From assembly GCA_019454045.1 (NCBI GenBank), contig SKCR01006516.1, forward strand, positions 434,001-498,000: 64,000 bases of DNA, read 5' to 3'. The DNA is from Zanthoxylum bungeanum (Eukaryota; Streptophyta; Magnoliopsida; Sapindales; Rutaceae). The position numbers and the translations under genes were made by a program. Under the pieces are notes generated by a model that saw only the letters and a list, made by a program, of their open reading frames with translations, made no database searches and was not told the DNA's origin. How positions within the stretch are numbered: position 1 is the stretch's first letter; the number at the start of each line of letters is the position of its first letter. Shown one piece after another: positions 45,520 to 58,967 of this stretch.

Positions 45520-46513
45520 TTTTGTGTTGCTTAGGATTGTATTCTTTATTAGTCTTCCTTCCTCGCTGACCCAACGCTCCTTTATAATGGTTGCAATCAC
45601 AAAGGGTTAGCATGATGCTTGGGATGAATGTATGCACGTATGCATGAAATGTAGGGTTAGTTCACGCAACATATATCCTCTCAACCTTATCTCTCCCACA
45701 CACGTGGTAAGTCCAATATTTTCCCTAGATGTGGCTTAGCTTATGTACCAATATGGGATACACAAGCTCATTCTCTCATATGCTAAAGGTGAACCATGGC
45801 TACTTCGGTTCTGTTCCATCATTAAGAGATAAGGGTCGCCTACTTACAACAATGACTAGGCCTAATATGAGGATCGTGTCGTTGTCTCAAAGTGATGAAT
45901 TAGTAATCACGGTCATTTGAGATGGGCCTCAAAATATTTAGAAGCATCCATATGGACCAAAGCAAGGCCGCACCTTTTTTAGAATAGGTAATGGACTCAT
46001 GTCTTGACACATTTGGATTCCAACTAAATAAATTTAGGTCCAACAGGGTTTTCTTACAAGTTGGCTCGTTGATATTTTCAAGTATTCAACCCAATCATCA
46101 TAGAACAAAAACTTGTCCCAATTTAAAATGTCCAACAAGTTAGCACTCCCTGGTAAAGAGGTTAAATTACTTCAAATATTTAGAGCCTACACACATGCAT
46201 TAGGGAGGCTATTCCTAGGGAAATCATCTATTCGCTCAATTGTGGGCTTATTATGAGTCATGCTTAGGGTTTTCCATAACTAAGTCTCATCACTCAAGGG
46301 TTCGAACGACCAATGAACGCACATTTTTATATTTCGAGGGTACGTGCCAACAAGTGATGGGTATCATCACATAGCGATCCACCGCCTTGAGTGAAAGCGA
46401 TTTCCCAATATGTGACACCATCGAGGTTTAGAAGGTATGCAAAAATAATGAAGACATGGTTCATCTCAGTTTCACCAAAGATACTATAGGGTATTTTTTT
46501 TGGGTCGATTCTC
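45520..46513 (-). other. Tat-2 untranslated leader
   Basis: About 1 kb without a credible frame. 46280-46380 matches the Tat-1 leader in reverse (GTTGGCACGTACCCT and TCATTGGTCG). Confidence 0.65.
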
Positions 46514-46533
46514 TATCCACAGTGGAGTCGCCA
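46514..46533 (-). promoter_or_regulatory. Tat-2 primer binding site
   Basis: TGGCGACTCCACTGTGGATA on the minus strand, two bases after the LTR end CTACA. One change from the Tat-1 PBS. Confidence 0.8.
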
Positions 46534-46535
46534 TA

Positions 46536-47564
46536 TGTAGGAGCAAAGCAAGATTTTCCGCTATGCCTATGATGTCAACGACCACGACACTGTTGAGTTC
46601 ATAGCTCATAGAGAGTACGTATAGTCCCATAGAGGAAATAAACGGAGAATAAAGGAGTCACAACCCAGTATGAGACACTAAGAATAATTTAGGTCGTACT
46701 ACACCCCTCGCAAGGTTCGACCTTAAATCCATTTGGGTCTGGAATGGTCCATTTCTGCTGCCAGTATAATACCAAGGTTTAAAAGAGAATCCATATATCT
46801 CATAATTCAAAGAAATCATGCACAATAATTTATGTTAAACATAAAAATCATTACACATTCATTAATTATAGTGAATAAAGATAAATTAAATTCGATCAGA
46901 TGGAGTCAAATCTGGCATGATGTAAATCTTCATGTCTGGTCAGATGTACAGAATGACATGCCGGACTTGCTACATAATCCAAAAAGCATAGGGACGCAGG
47001 TTCGTATCTTTACACACCAATCACCACATAACCAAAGAAAACGATTAGCATAATAAAAACATATAATGATAAATAATAGATGTTTTTTGTTGATAAATAA
47101 TAGATGTTTTTGTTCTCTGAAAGTAACGGTATAAAGGTACCTCAGTCTCCAAATTTTAATGTCAAAAATCTCTTGGTCCCTTAATTTTGGACGTGAACCT
47201 CCTTTTTATAGTATTTAGGTTTCGTTTTAACAGGGAAAATCTTCTTTAATAAGGGAAAATTCTTATTTTAGTAAAAGGCACTTAGGGAAGTTATTTTTTA
47301 AAGAGGAAATTATTGTTTTACAGGATTTGGGCTTAAAATAGAAAGGGATCGTAACCTTCTGTAAAATTGGAAATTGATGCATATCCGACCAAACATTGAA
47401 TCACGTCTAACCGGACATAACTAATATATGTCGGGTAAAAAATAAATGACATCTAGCGAGGGGTATTTTGGGGTTTCTCGGCACTAAACCTTGCAACTCC
47501 TCGAGCCGACACATTGCTATAAGAGACTCATCATCGGGCTAGATATGAAAATACAGTGTCTACA
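46536..47564 (-). repeat. Tat-2 5' LTR
   Basis: About 1029 bp, TGTAGACACTGTATTTTC at 47564 to CTCCTACA at 46536. Its ends match the Tat-1 LTR family (GATGATGAGTC near the start, CCTTGCGAGGGGTG-like sequence near the end), but the middle is much shorter. The flank is CAAAC (47565-47569). Confidence 0.75.
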
Positions 47565-48786
47565 CAAACCAAAAGTACTAGGACACGGGTCAAATCGCCA
47601 ACCAAACTAACTACACACACGTAACCAATACTAATATCCCAGGATCAATCTCATCCATCAACATATACAGAAAGCCTAATACAGATTCTATACAGCCAAT
47701 CAGATTCATCATTAGAAACGAAAACATAATACAGATTTTTTACAGACAGTCACATTTATTATCAGATACAGGAATAAAATACAGATTCCTTACAGTCGAT
47801 CTCATTCAATATTAGAAACATAAATAATGGTATGAATTTCTTACCACTGACCTCATTCATCATCGGAAATAGAAATCATAAAACAAATTCTTTATGGTCG
47901 ATCTTATACGTCATCAAAATTGGTGAAACATAAAGTAATCGCTTTAAACTCACTTTTGAAAAAAATAATCCAAAATAATAAAACAAGAGTAACTGAATGC
48001 ATCATAAAACTAATCAAGCGTCCAATGTCTAAGTAGTGTGACCTGGTCGGACAATGAACGAAACAAGCTAATATTGACATAGAGTAACGGGTCGACCCAT
48101 TTCAAATGGATATAACCCTATAAAATCACCACGATGAGTTGAAAAACCATAAAACACATAAAAACATAATACAAGCATCATGGTGGAAACATATCATATC
48201 ATAACATAAGCGAATTCAAATATGTCTCGAATGCATCTCTTTCAAAAGCAAAATCTTTTTGAAGACAAACTTTTCAAAACACTTTTCAGAAACCTATAAA
48301 CAAAGTACCCAAAATATATCATCAAACTAATCTGCTGTAAATGAAATCAAATTTCAAAACTAATATCATCATAAATTTGTATCAAGCGTACATGAATCAA
48401 CTCAACTAGACAAACAAATCAAGGTCAAATGCTCGGGTTGCGCGCACAGAATGAGCAACGAATGAAATAATACCATATCGACAGAGTAGCGGGTCGATCT
48501 ATTTTCATATGGACATGATCCTATACAAGCACCATTGCGATTTCAAAATCATAAAATAAATAAAAACATAATATGAGTACCGTGACTAAAACATATCATA
48601 TCCCATCAAAATAAAAATTGAATCAAACAAAAGAAAATCCTTTCCGAAAATAAACTTTCCAAAATAATTTTTCCGAAAAAAAATAAACCAGAGTATCCAC
48701 ACACACATCAGGCACGTCACAATACACATATCAAATCCATCATCCATTGGCAAGGAACTCACAAATCACAAAATGATAACAAAATA
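47565..48786. repeat. Unassigned repeat-bearing stretch
   Basis: No coding frame recognised. About five diverged tandem units of roughly 50 bp (47676-47930) share TACAGATTCYTTACAG and CATTYATCATYAGAAA. Two longer direct copies, about 48050-48200 and 48475-48610, share AGTARCGGGTCGAYC, CATAAAAACATAATA and AACATATCATATC. Not assignable to any element seen here. Confidence 0.55.
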
Positions 48787-50217
48787 TCGTATGTTTATTC
48801 AAAAGACGGTCATACCGATAAATCTTTATATGGATATGAGGATTGTCCATATCGTATGCTTATTCAAAAGACAGCTATACAATATGGTTCAACGAGAATA
48901 TATGTGATCGTCATAATTTATAAGTGGCTGAATTATAGACACATAATTGGATTTCGTGATGCATATACCTTAACTTAGAGAGTCTTAGATAATTGAAAAT
49001 ACTCGTAAAGCTCTAAAGTAACTTATAACGAAAAATATTATTATTCGGAAATCGTTTAATGGTTAAACGTAAATTACATATGCAATTTTTTGGTAATTTC
49101 TAAATTAATGTGTATATGTATTATTTTAATTAGATACATATTAATTAATTATCAAATGAATTTGGTTTACATATGGATAATATATTTTATCATTTAGTGT
49201 AAATATAGACATACATTATATATTTAATTAAATGTATTATATATATAAGTATGTGTCATTTTGACCATGACATGTGTTTTATTTTAAATGGAGACAAGTG
49301 GCCTTTTTTTAGTATTAGTGGGATTATGTATTTTTATTTTTTGAAAATTGTTTTGAAAAAAAAAATTATTTTCCTTTGTTACCAAGCCAAAAATTGGGCC
49401 GCTACAACTATAAAAATGGGAGTTGTTAATTTTCTTCTCAATGAAACCAAAAACTTAAAATAGTAAACCCTTGGAAAGAGAAAGAATTGGTGGTTGACAA
49501 ATCCTGGAGCTAAAGCTTGAAGAATTGGATTTTAAAGTAAGTATCCTTAATTCTCATGCTAGAAAATTGTTTCCCTTAACTTATTATGAATACATAAGAT
49601 GTATTTTTGGTTTTTCCCTCTCTTGAATATGGGTTCTATTTGATATAAGCTTGTTGGAAAGAAAGTATGTATGTGTAGTGAAAATTAAAGCATAATAAGT
49701 GTTATTATAGTTTAATTTTGTTAAAGAATTGTTTGTTATCATTCTAGAGTTTTTATGCCACTTTATTGAAATCAAAAATTGTTCTTGTGTGTTTTTGATT
49801 GTGGTGGACACTTCGGATGTTGGAAAGTTTAGATTAAAGCTTGATTGGAAGTTGATTTTAGTGTTATTTGATTAATTAAATAATTTAGGGTCTTTGCCTA
49901 ATACTAAAATTGGGGCTTTTCATTTCATGGATTTAATTAAGTACATAAGATATATATTAATCATTTTATTAGTGTTTTGGAAAGACTTAAATGTGTAAAA
50001 TGACACTTTTGGACTAAAATTAGAAAAATACAAAAGTTTGCACATCAAGCTAATTTTCGGGCATATGGTATTTTGGATATTTCCAAAATTTATTTTGGGA
50101 TTCAATATTAAAATAAATAATTTATTTTAATAGTCTAAAGAAAAAATTTTGAAATTGAAAAAATTTGATTTTTCACGCTTCGCTGCGATACCCGGTAGAA
50201 TCGTAATTACTTAAACA
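48787..50217 (+). repeat. Copia-2 5' LTR, 5' end missing
   Basis: From about 48850 it parallels 16260-18003 of Copia-1 (GTGATCGTCATRATTT, ATTGGATTTYGTGAT, CGTTTAA-GGTTAAACG). It ends ACTTAAACA at 50217. The left edge is rearranged: ATCGTATGYTTATTCAAAAG is repeated 66 bp apart. Confidence 0.7.
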
Positions 50218-50219
50218 AA

Positions 50220-50233
50220 TGGTATCAGAGCCA
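50220..50233 (+). promoter_or_regulatory. Copia-2 primer binding site
   Basis: TGGTATCAGAGCCA, the perfect Copia consensus complementary to initiator methionine tRNA (established knowledge), two bases after the LTR. Confidence 0.92.
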
Positions 50234-50962
50234 GTCTGATTCTTAAACCATGATATGATTCTTGCTTGACATATGTAATCTAAACTTATTTCCCTATATG
50301 TGTGCTTTCTTAGATTTGGATCTAACTAAACTGTTTGATAGTTTAGCTGAAAATTCCCTTTTAATAAGGCTTTAAAGTAATTTATGTGTGTATGTATTTT
50401 TCCTTAGTCCGCCTTGTCAATATGGATATAAATAAATTTCTTTGGCTATATTCAAGATCATGCCAAAGCTATGAGAATATAGTCGATAAGAATTTATTTA
50501 TACCGATTATATTTAGATATAGATAAATTTAATTGAAAATGGAAATCCTGAACGTGCCAAAGTTTTCAGAACTATATAAGTATTTTGAGTTTATCATTGA
50601 CAAGTCAAGCCTTGAAAAATCCTCTTTGTGAACGTGCCAAAGTTGTCACAACTAGAAATGATCACGACCAAAAATTATGAGTCACTAATTTGTGATTGAC
50701 AATGGTTACTACCAAATGAATATACGTAGGCAAGAACGTGCCAAAGCAGTGGGCCGAAATATATTTATGGGGTCTACTTCCTGTTGTAGAATTTAATTTT
50801 ATTGTTTTATTATTTTCTATTTATGGATTACAATATTGCATGATTCAGTGAGAAAGCATCTTTTAAATTAAAAATTCATGATTTATTTGATGTTTATATG
50901 ATATTGCATGAAACTGCATTATATGTTAATTATTTTTTCGCTATCTATATGATAGATTTGCG
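50234..50962 (+). other. Copia-2 leader with repeated motif
   Basis: About 730 bp. The part 50330-50500 matches 7541-7716 of Copia-1. GAACGTGCCAAAG occurs three times (near 50550, 50631 and 50734). A related GGCCAAAGTCAAGA is repeated in the Copia-3 leader. Confidence 0.65.
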
Positions 50963-51090
50963 ATGGCGAGCTTTTCCTCTTCTAATCCTTTACCACGTAT
51001 GCTGGATACAAACAAGCTGAAGGGGCCTGGAAAATTTTACAGACTGGGAGATGGATTTGAGGATTGTCCTCGAATCTGAGAGGTTATGGT
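50963..51090 (+). pseudogene. Copia-2 gag, first part
   Basis: The ATG at 50963 opens MASFSSSNPLPRMLDTNKL. A one-base shift just after this leads into DWEMDLRIVLESERLW, a typical Copia gag start. Copia-3 inserted right here: ATGGT at 51086-51090 is repeated at 61011-61015, and gag resumes as WYVLEAPILVAIQPES. Confidence 0.88.
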
Positions 51091-53118
51091 TGTTGGACAA
51101 TTATGACCCATAGCATCACTATTTGTACAGATCATGGTGTTGTTGTACAAATTAACTATGTAATAAAGGAAATTACTCTTTTATCATTTGTAATTGGATT
51201 ACCTAGATGTATAAATGATAAAAGGTCCTTATGATTAATTCCGGATTGAGATGATATGAGACAGTATCAATCCACGAAGATTTAATCATTAAATATTCCT
51301 AGTCGGAGTATTATTGAGATTGGACATCGATAATGCGTAAAAGACTAGTATTACACTTGTGCGCGTTGTGGGAGCATAACAGCATAGTTCTCATATATTT
51401 TGGTATATGATACCCATGCAAGTGTAATAGGAGGTTGTGTTTACCGATGGTACGGGAACAGCTTCGCTCTGGATACACCCCTCGGAATTCCATTGGTAGT
51501 ATGACTATGTGTCTATGGAAGTCCGAATCAGGGTATGTGTATTTGGTCTTAACCTGAGACTTGCACCGCTAATATTTGCGATAATCAATATACTTTGGTT
51601 TTGGTCGTCCAGGGCTTTAATAGGTTCTGTGTACGCCACTTCTAGGTATATTGAGAATCGTAGTGTATTAGGTGTGATGTCAAGATGGAAGTATCACTCC
51701 AGTCATAGTGGAGATGATGATCACGTAGGATACGGAACTGGTGCACTTTTATGCTGCAGCTATCGGGATAATATGACTAGGTCATGATTATCCGATTATA
51801 GAGACTAGTTACCAAAGATCTGATATGTGATTCGTACGGGGCAGACACAATTCCAGCCGCAGGCCTAGCACGTGACATCCGATGGTGGATCGAAATACGC
51901 AATACTACGTATACTACGCCTGATATAGATTACATATTCCTTTAAGAATATTTCTGGAGAATTGGGTAGGCACGGTGCTTTGCTAGAAGCCAACCATGTC
52001 TTGTAAATCGGTAAAAACGTAGTACTAGGTACGTACGTGTTCGGATAGTCCGACGACCGAATTTACTACCAACATATCCGGGGATCTCATTGGTCACTTC
52101 CCGATGATTCACCGATGACGTATGACTCACACTTTATTAATCTGGGATTAATTATAAGAGAGAGAAAATTAATCTATGATTAATTACGGAGATATTTTAT
52201 CTTGGATAAAATATTACTTAAAGAGAGAATGATTAATTTGGAATTAATTGATAAAATAATATATTCGATATATTATACGAAATTGGATTTCGATGCGGAA
52301 TTAAAATTAGATTTTAATTCGGGCAAACGAGTTAATTTAGAATTAATTCGTTAGCGACGTGAATAGTAATTTTGCTAGGCATAATTATTTAATTAAATTT
52401 GATTTAATTACGTCGCAATGGAAAATTCGTTAATTCGGAATTAGCGAATCCAAGCCCGAGAGTGTTTGCGGGCCCACTCGCATTTCGAATTCAAGTGCGG
52501 CCCACAAGTCACATCACGCGTCACATCACTCATCATTCTTGTGATGGATGTCTTGTCACTTTGAGTGATTGACAACCAGTCACTATTCATGAGTGATGTG
52601 AGTTGTTGGAAGGCATTAATTGCAAATTTTGGTTTGACTTTTTGAAAGTCTAATACCAAAGTTTGGTAACACTTTTGGCATAAGTTGATTTTAGGTTTGA
52701 GAAACCAATGAACCAACACACAACTCCATCTCTCTTCCTCTCTCTCCACTCTTTCGGCCTTGGGCCAAATTTCTTCTTTATTTTTGGCAAATGCCGAGAA
52801 CAAGATGAAGCAATAAGGGAAATTTTATGGCAAAATCTCCAAGGTGCTAGCACACATTAGGAGTTTTACGAAGGTCATAGGGAAACCCACCCATTGGCAT
52901 GGAATGCACACCCAAGCTTGGAGCTTGGCCGAACATATGGAGCACAAAAAAAGGGAGCAAAGCCGTGAGCCATCATGGAGGAAAAGCTTGAAGATTTTTG
53001 TTGTTCCTAACATCGCAAAAGCCGATCTTTGTAAGTATGATTCCGCCATACTTCTTTTGAGTATTCACACATGTTTCATTGCTTGAATTGATCTTGGGAC
53101 TAATCTAGAAACCCAACA
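51091..53118 (+). repeat. Copia-3 5' LTR
   Basis: 2028 bp. A 92-codon open frame (51509-51787) is conserved at 59386-59664 only because the two LTRs are copies. It has no recognised motif and is not called as a gene. Confidence 0.93.
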
Positions 53119-53119
53119 A

Positions 53120-53133
53120 TGGTATCTTGAGCC
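53120..53133 (+). promoter_or_regulatory. Copia-3 primer binding site
   Basis: TGGTATCTTGAGCC, a variant of the Copia PBS, one base after the LTR. Confidence 0.8.
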
Positions 53134-55800
53134 ATTTTGAGCATGAAATATACTTAGGGTAAAATTTGGGTAAATTGGATTTGAGCATGTTTTGACTAAA
53201 TTACTTGTTTGAGCATGCTTGTATATGGATGACTTGGAGTTGTTTGTGATCAATTTTGTGAAAAATGGATTGGATCAATTTTTCCCCAAATTTGAGGCTT
53301 GGCCGAAAGTTGATGATTGCCCTAAGTCATGGTGATTTTTGATTTTGATCATTGGATGAGTTGAAATCATATGGGAAATGTTGATTTAGGATTTAATTGG
53401 ATTGAATTCGAAATCGGACATGAAATCCCTAATTGCCGTGAATAATGAAGAATGGAAAATGATCGATTTTTTGATTCAATTGTGTTGGACATAAGTTGAT
53501 GATGATAAGAATAATTAATTGAGTAAATTGATGTTTTGGAAATATTAATTTGAGTAATTAATTATGGCTATACACTTAGATTAATTGAATTGTGAAATTT
53601 GGAATTTTGTAATTTAATTAATTGGGCCAAATTTGGAATTGGGCTTGTAAAGTTGTATTTGGGCTTAATGGGCTTGGTTGGGCCAAGTTTGGTTTAGGCT
53701 AATTGGTTGGATCCAATTGGGCCCAAAACCATATCCATAAAGTCCAAATATAACTAATGGACCTTTAAAATTTTAATTGGGCCTAATGGGCCTAAATTGA
53801 TTTCTTGGAAAATAAGGGTGATTCCTTAAATGGGCTTTGGTATTTGGGTTTGACCCATATTGACCAAAAGTCCATGCCTTTAGAAATTAATTGAAAGCCC
53901 ATTGGACTTTAATTAAATTGACATTAGATGTTAATCGGGCTTTGAGACCCGTAACGATTAGATTTAGAATCTAAGTCGTAAAGGCACATTAAATAGTGTA
54001 ATTATTTAATTTAGAATTAAATATAGAATTAGTATTAAATACAAATTAAATTGGATTTAATGTTGTAGTTTAATATAATTCGTGAATTCGTACTTTGAGT
54101 ACTTATTCGTAAAACGAGTTGGACTCGCGCAAAATCAAATCGTTGTTTGAACATTGGATGGTCATTAATTTCATATTAATTAATTGGATTAGATTGATTG
54201 ATAATATGTTTTTTGTGAATACATGGATGCGATGTATGAATAATGTATATCGGATGGATATTAGATGGGTGAGGGCAATTTTGGAAATTATTGTAATAAA
54301 TTTAGAATTTATTAATTGGACCTGCGTGTCCAGCCTATTACCTCTTGACTCTTTGTATTTCTTCTCACCTATTCCCCTCAATGTAAATGAGGTTTCTTTA
54401 GAAGTTTTATAATTGGGTAGAAGTAATACTTGTGCTAGCGGGAGAGAGGAAATGGAGAGATGAGATTTGTTCTAGGAACAATGTGTTAAGTATCCATCTG
54501 CATATCATTATTATTTTATTTATACGTGCCTTATTATGTTTTTAGAATGCATGTTTAAGGGTGTATGATGATGAGACCTTAACAAAGATAATTAATTGCT
54601 TGCCAATTACGCGAAAAACCCTCAATATATATTAAGCGTTTTTTCCTTCCATTGAGTGATTCTTACTCAAGATCCAAGATTGGAACTGGTTTGTTGGCCA
54701 AAGTCAAGACCTTTGTCCGTCGCAGATGTGCTTGAATCATGAAGGCTTTGTTCCATATCGGTGTCTCGTCGAAGTTGTGATTTGTGGCCAAAGTCAAGAT
54801 CACTTCTTGTCCATCGACATCGATTACGAAGCTTTCCAAGGTCAATGGGTTCCGCTTAACTGGGATCATTAAGTTTGTTGTGCCAAAGCCAAGGCTTAGT
54901 TTATTCAGAGGAAAAATGTTAGGGAATATATTGGATATATTGGCATATATAAGATATATGTTTGGATGTACTCTGGATTGGAACTGGATGGATCCACCTA
55001 CCTCTGGAATTGGATGGGAATCTTAGAGATCTACCTAGTTAATTATCATACAATTTGTTGGCCAAAGTCAAGATGTGTGTGTTATTTAACGGGATCCTAG
55101 CCCATAGGAAACAAGGTTCCCGAGTACTCCACAGAGAGGTTAGAGGCTCGCCGAAAAATAGTGGGAGGCAAGTATTAAATTTGCAATATTCGTTTAGTTA
55201 CTTGCCAATACGCGCTCATTTCAAATTTTCGTCAAATAAATTATTTATTAGTTGGACTAATATTTAATAGTTGTTTTAATTAAACAGTTGGACTGTATTC
55301 AAACGATTTCAAATGATAGTTGATTATATAATTGGATTATAGTAATCAATATATTGAATTAACCAATTAAATTATAGTTGATTATATAGTTGGACTATAG
55401 TAATCATTATATTTAATAGTACCTAAAATCGTTGATTGGATAGTTGGACTAAAGCAATCAAGATAACTGAAAGATTAGTTTTTAAAACATAATCATGGGT
55501 GAAAATGTCTTTAAATGGCTTTAATTTTCAGATTGGGAATAAAATCTTAGGATAGTCCTGGGAACTGAGAAGTTATTCTATTTGATAGAGTAACATCTCG
55601 AGCCTAAGCCCGGAGTTGAGCAAATAGTAGAACATGATATTTGGAATATTCATGTGATGATAACTTTAGTGCTCAATCCTTTAAGCTTGTCGCAAAGACT
55701 CCTTAATTTCTTAGTCAGAACTAAGGATTAGATCCTTATAGTATGATATTGAAATTGAATGATCTTCATATATCTATCCTTAGATCTTAGAAGTACAAAT
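53134..55800 (+). other. Copia-3 leader and decayed 5' gag
   Basis: The first 1.5 kb corresponds to the family-B fragment at 2849-4321. From 54640 on, GGCCAAAGTCAAGA or a close form occurs at least four times (about 54703, 54786, 54880, 55060). From 55240 short repeats of AGTTGGACTA with ATAATTGGATTATAG-like sequence appear. A gag start is not recognisable. Confidence 0.6.
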
Positions 55801-56160
55801 TGCAATAGAAAACTCTTGGAGATTTAATGGCTATACTCAAGGAGACAAAGTCAGAGTTTGCAATTGGGCAAGAAGCGCAAGGCGCATCTTACTTCGACAT
55901 CCCAGAAAGCCAAGGCTTGGCCAAAGGCTTATGGGGTGTGGAAAAACGGGCAAAGGCAAAGTCATTATAATCTTCTGGAAAGACAAAGGACATATCCCGA
56001 AATGTCTGCCTACATTGTGGCAAATGGGGTCACTTGAAGCGTGACTGCCATATGTACAAGGCAGACATGAAGGAATTGAAGACGGGCAAGGCTCCGGCTT
56101 CAAATATGTTTGTTATAAACATGTTCACTACTAGTATTAAAATTGGATTTTAGATATTGG
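55801..56160 (+). pseudogene. Copia-3 gag C-terminal part, broken
   Basis: The zinc knuckle CLHCGKWGHLKRDC (56007-56048, CX2CX4HX4C) follows a Lys-rich region with two frames mixed. DMKELKTGKAP comes after it, as in Copia elements before protease. Confidence 0.8.
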
Positions 56161-58956
56161 ATATGGTACATAAATATGTACTGGTGTGCATAATCTGCTG
56201 ATAAATAGGATACTGACTTCAGATGAGATTGATCTGCAAATCGGAAACGGGACAAGAGTCGTTATTTTGGCCGTATAGACCTAAGTTAGGAACTAGCCTT
56301 CGGGTGTGTACTTAAATTAAGAAACTGTTAAAATGAAACTAGTTTGACTAGAAATATTATCTCTATATCAGGGTTTAACCCGTTGCGGGATAACCTTTAT
56401 TTGAGAAAAGCACATTAGATGTGAATAATAGTATTATATTTTGAATATAAATAAATCTCAAACGCATAATATGACAAACAAATAGCTCAAACTGAGTAAT
56501 CAGTTGAGACTTATAAGTGGCATTGTTGTCTGGGACACATTTAAAAAGACTCGTATATCCACACTTTCGAAGAGTGGATACTAGGACGGATTTGATTCTA
56601 TTCAAATAATGTCTACGAATCTAGTTTTTTTGGCAAAGTGCCTTAAAACACCTTTTATTTGGTAAAAGTGCAAATACCACTGATTTGTTAGCCCTTGTTC
56701 ATAGTGACGTAAGTGGGCCCATGTCTAGTTAGGCTAGAGGTGGATATGAATACTTCGAAACCTTTACGGATGTGGCATCGCGTTATGGTTATATGTGTTT
56801 CTTGTAAAACAAAAATCAGAAACTTTTAGAGTTTCGACACGAAGTAGACAGACAGACCGGTTAAAGTATTAAAACGTCACAGTTAGACCATGATGGAAAA
56901 TACTTAAGCAATAAGTTTCTCATATACTTGAAAGAGTATAGTATTCTTTCAATGAGGACTCCTCCGAAACACATCAATTTGACGGTGTGTCCAAACGGAG
57001 AAACCGAATTTTGTTGGACATGATAAGGTTAATCATGAGTCGCTCTGAGCTACCATTTCCTTCAATGGATACGCATTAACAGTGCAAAACTTATTTTGAA
57101 TAAAGTTCCATAAAATCTGTTTGACAGACTTCAGATTAGATATGAACAGGAAAGAAACCGGGTTTCTCATTCCTGATGATTTGGGAATGCTAGGCATATG
57201 TTTGGATGATACCAAACTAGAACCCAAATTGGATAAGTGCCTAATTTGTGGGTTATCCTAGGATAACCAAAGTATAGTACTTATACAACTCACAAGAGAA
57301 CAATGTAATTGTTGCTCGCCATGCGATTTTCCTAAGAGGAATACCAATATGCAGTGGTAAGTAAGAGGAAAGTAAAACTTGATGAAAATCAGAGTAATAC
57401 TATTCCAGGCACCGATTTCTTAATGGAACACAAATAGTTCATCAAGGATGAACTATACCAATAATCTTCGAATACACAAGAACCGAGCAAGTCGGAGAGA
57501 GTCAGAAAACAATCTTGGAGGTATGGGTTTCTGATCTCACCTCATGAAGATGTCAATCTTATTGAGGAACATAGACTGACTACGCATGAGGAAGTGATAC
57601 AAGGTATCGACTCCCTATTATGGCAAAGTGCCATGAAGTCCAAAATGGATTCCATGTATACCAACCAAGTTTAGATACTAGTTGTTGTACCGGAAGGCAT
57701 TGTGCCTATTAGTACTATATGAGTCTTCCAGGAAGCATACATGGATGGCAACATACCAACGTACTAAGCTAGGCTTGTAGCGAAAAGGTATCGTTATCAA
57801 CATTATGTCGATTACGATGAAACCTTTTAATCGTTGCCATGGTTAAATCCATTTGGACAATGCTTGCTAATGCTGCATGTTTCATTTATGAAATTTGGCA
57901 GCTGAACGTCAAAATCGTTTTCCTTAACGGAAACCTTTTGGAGGATATTTACAACATCCTGACGGTTTTGTCGTACTAAAACGAGCAAACAAGGTTTGCA
58001 AGTTAATTCGATCCATTCATGGATTGAAGCAAGCATTGAGGTTCTTAGAACTATCGTTTTGATGTAATCATAATGTGTGTTTATGATTTAATTCAAAATG
58101 AAAATGATTCTTGTGTATATAAGGAGGTTAGTGGGAGCGCAATGACAATGAATGTCCTAAGTAATGATGACATATCATTTCTTGGAAATGATATTCCCAT
58201 AATACAATCGGTGAAAGCTTGGCTTTCATGAAAAATTCTCCGTAGAATTCTTTGGAGAGACAACATTTATTCTAGGAATAAGGATCTACTGAGATAGATC
58301 TAAAAGTTGTTGACACTCTTTGAGAACTCGTACATTGAAATAAATGTACAAGACCTGGTATCTCATATGCTTTGAGCATATTGAGTCACAATCAGACCAA
58401 TCCAAGTGATAGTCACTGGATTGATGTTAAGAACATCCTTAGTATCTTAGATGAACTAAGGATGCTTTCTTAAACTATGGAGAAGGAGAACTTGAAGTGA
58501 CTGGGTTCACTACTGCAAGTTTCCTAACCGATATAACGACTATAAATCGTAACAAAGGTATTATATAGTTTGAATAACGGAACAGTGAGCTGGAAATCTT
58601 CCAAGCAAGATACTGTTGCCGAATAAACAACAAAAGTGAAATATTCCTGCAGCTGAGGCAGCAATAGAAGCCTTTTGGATTGATAATAATCCTAATTAGA
58701 TTAGGAGTAGTTATGTTAACAGCTGAGCTAGGCTATAGCATAGGCTAAAGAATTAATGGTCTAATCAACGATCCAGATAAATACTTCAATATTCATCTGA
58801 TTCGTTCGGATCATACATCGTGGCGATGTGATGATCGAATAAATCACATCAGATGATAACAACGCAAATTCGCTGACGAAAACATTTTCTCAACAGAAGT
58901 TTGAGCGAACCGTACATAGTTCGGGTGTAGGACACTTGAGTGATTGGCTATAGGCC
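56161..58956 (+). pseudogene. Copia-3 pol, heavily degraded
   Basis: Traces in the usual order: protease-like LTSDEIDLQIGNGTRV, WHCCLGHI of the pre-integrase region, EYFETFTDVASRYGYM and LDHDGKYLSNKFL of the integrase core, ARLVAKRYRYQHYVDYDETF and GLKQA-like remnants of RT, and a late SGVGHLSDWL segment. Stops and shifts occur every few dozen codons. No part could be translated into a working enzyme. Confidence 0.8.
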
Positions 58957-58967
58957 AAGTGGGAGAT
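58957..58967 (+). promoter_or_regulatory. Copia-3 polypurine tract
   Basis: AAGTGGGAGAT immediately before the 3' LTR. Confidence 0.85.

Larger units (their letters stand above)
39153..47564 (-). mobile_element. Tat-2: Tat-type element, gag and protease part
   Basis: On the minus strand: 5' LTR (47564-46536), PBS, leader, gag from 45519, then a solo Tat LTR insertion (40477-44824), gag end and protease to 39153. The element was then hit by the D element. Its continuation (protease end and RT) lies inverted at 33563-35295. Confidence 0.85.

Noticed and set aside
51509..51787. 92-codon frame, also found at 59386-59664, possible conserved LTR gene
   Set aside because: Both copies lie in the LTRs of one element, so conservation is by descent; no motif, and the family-B fragment near 18300-18600 does not keep the frame.
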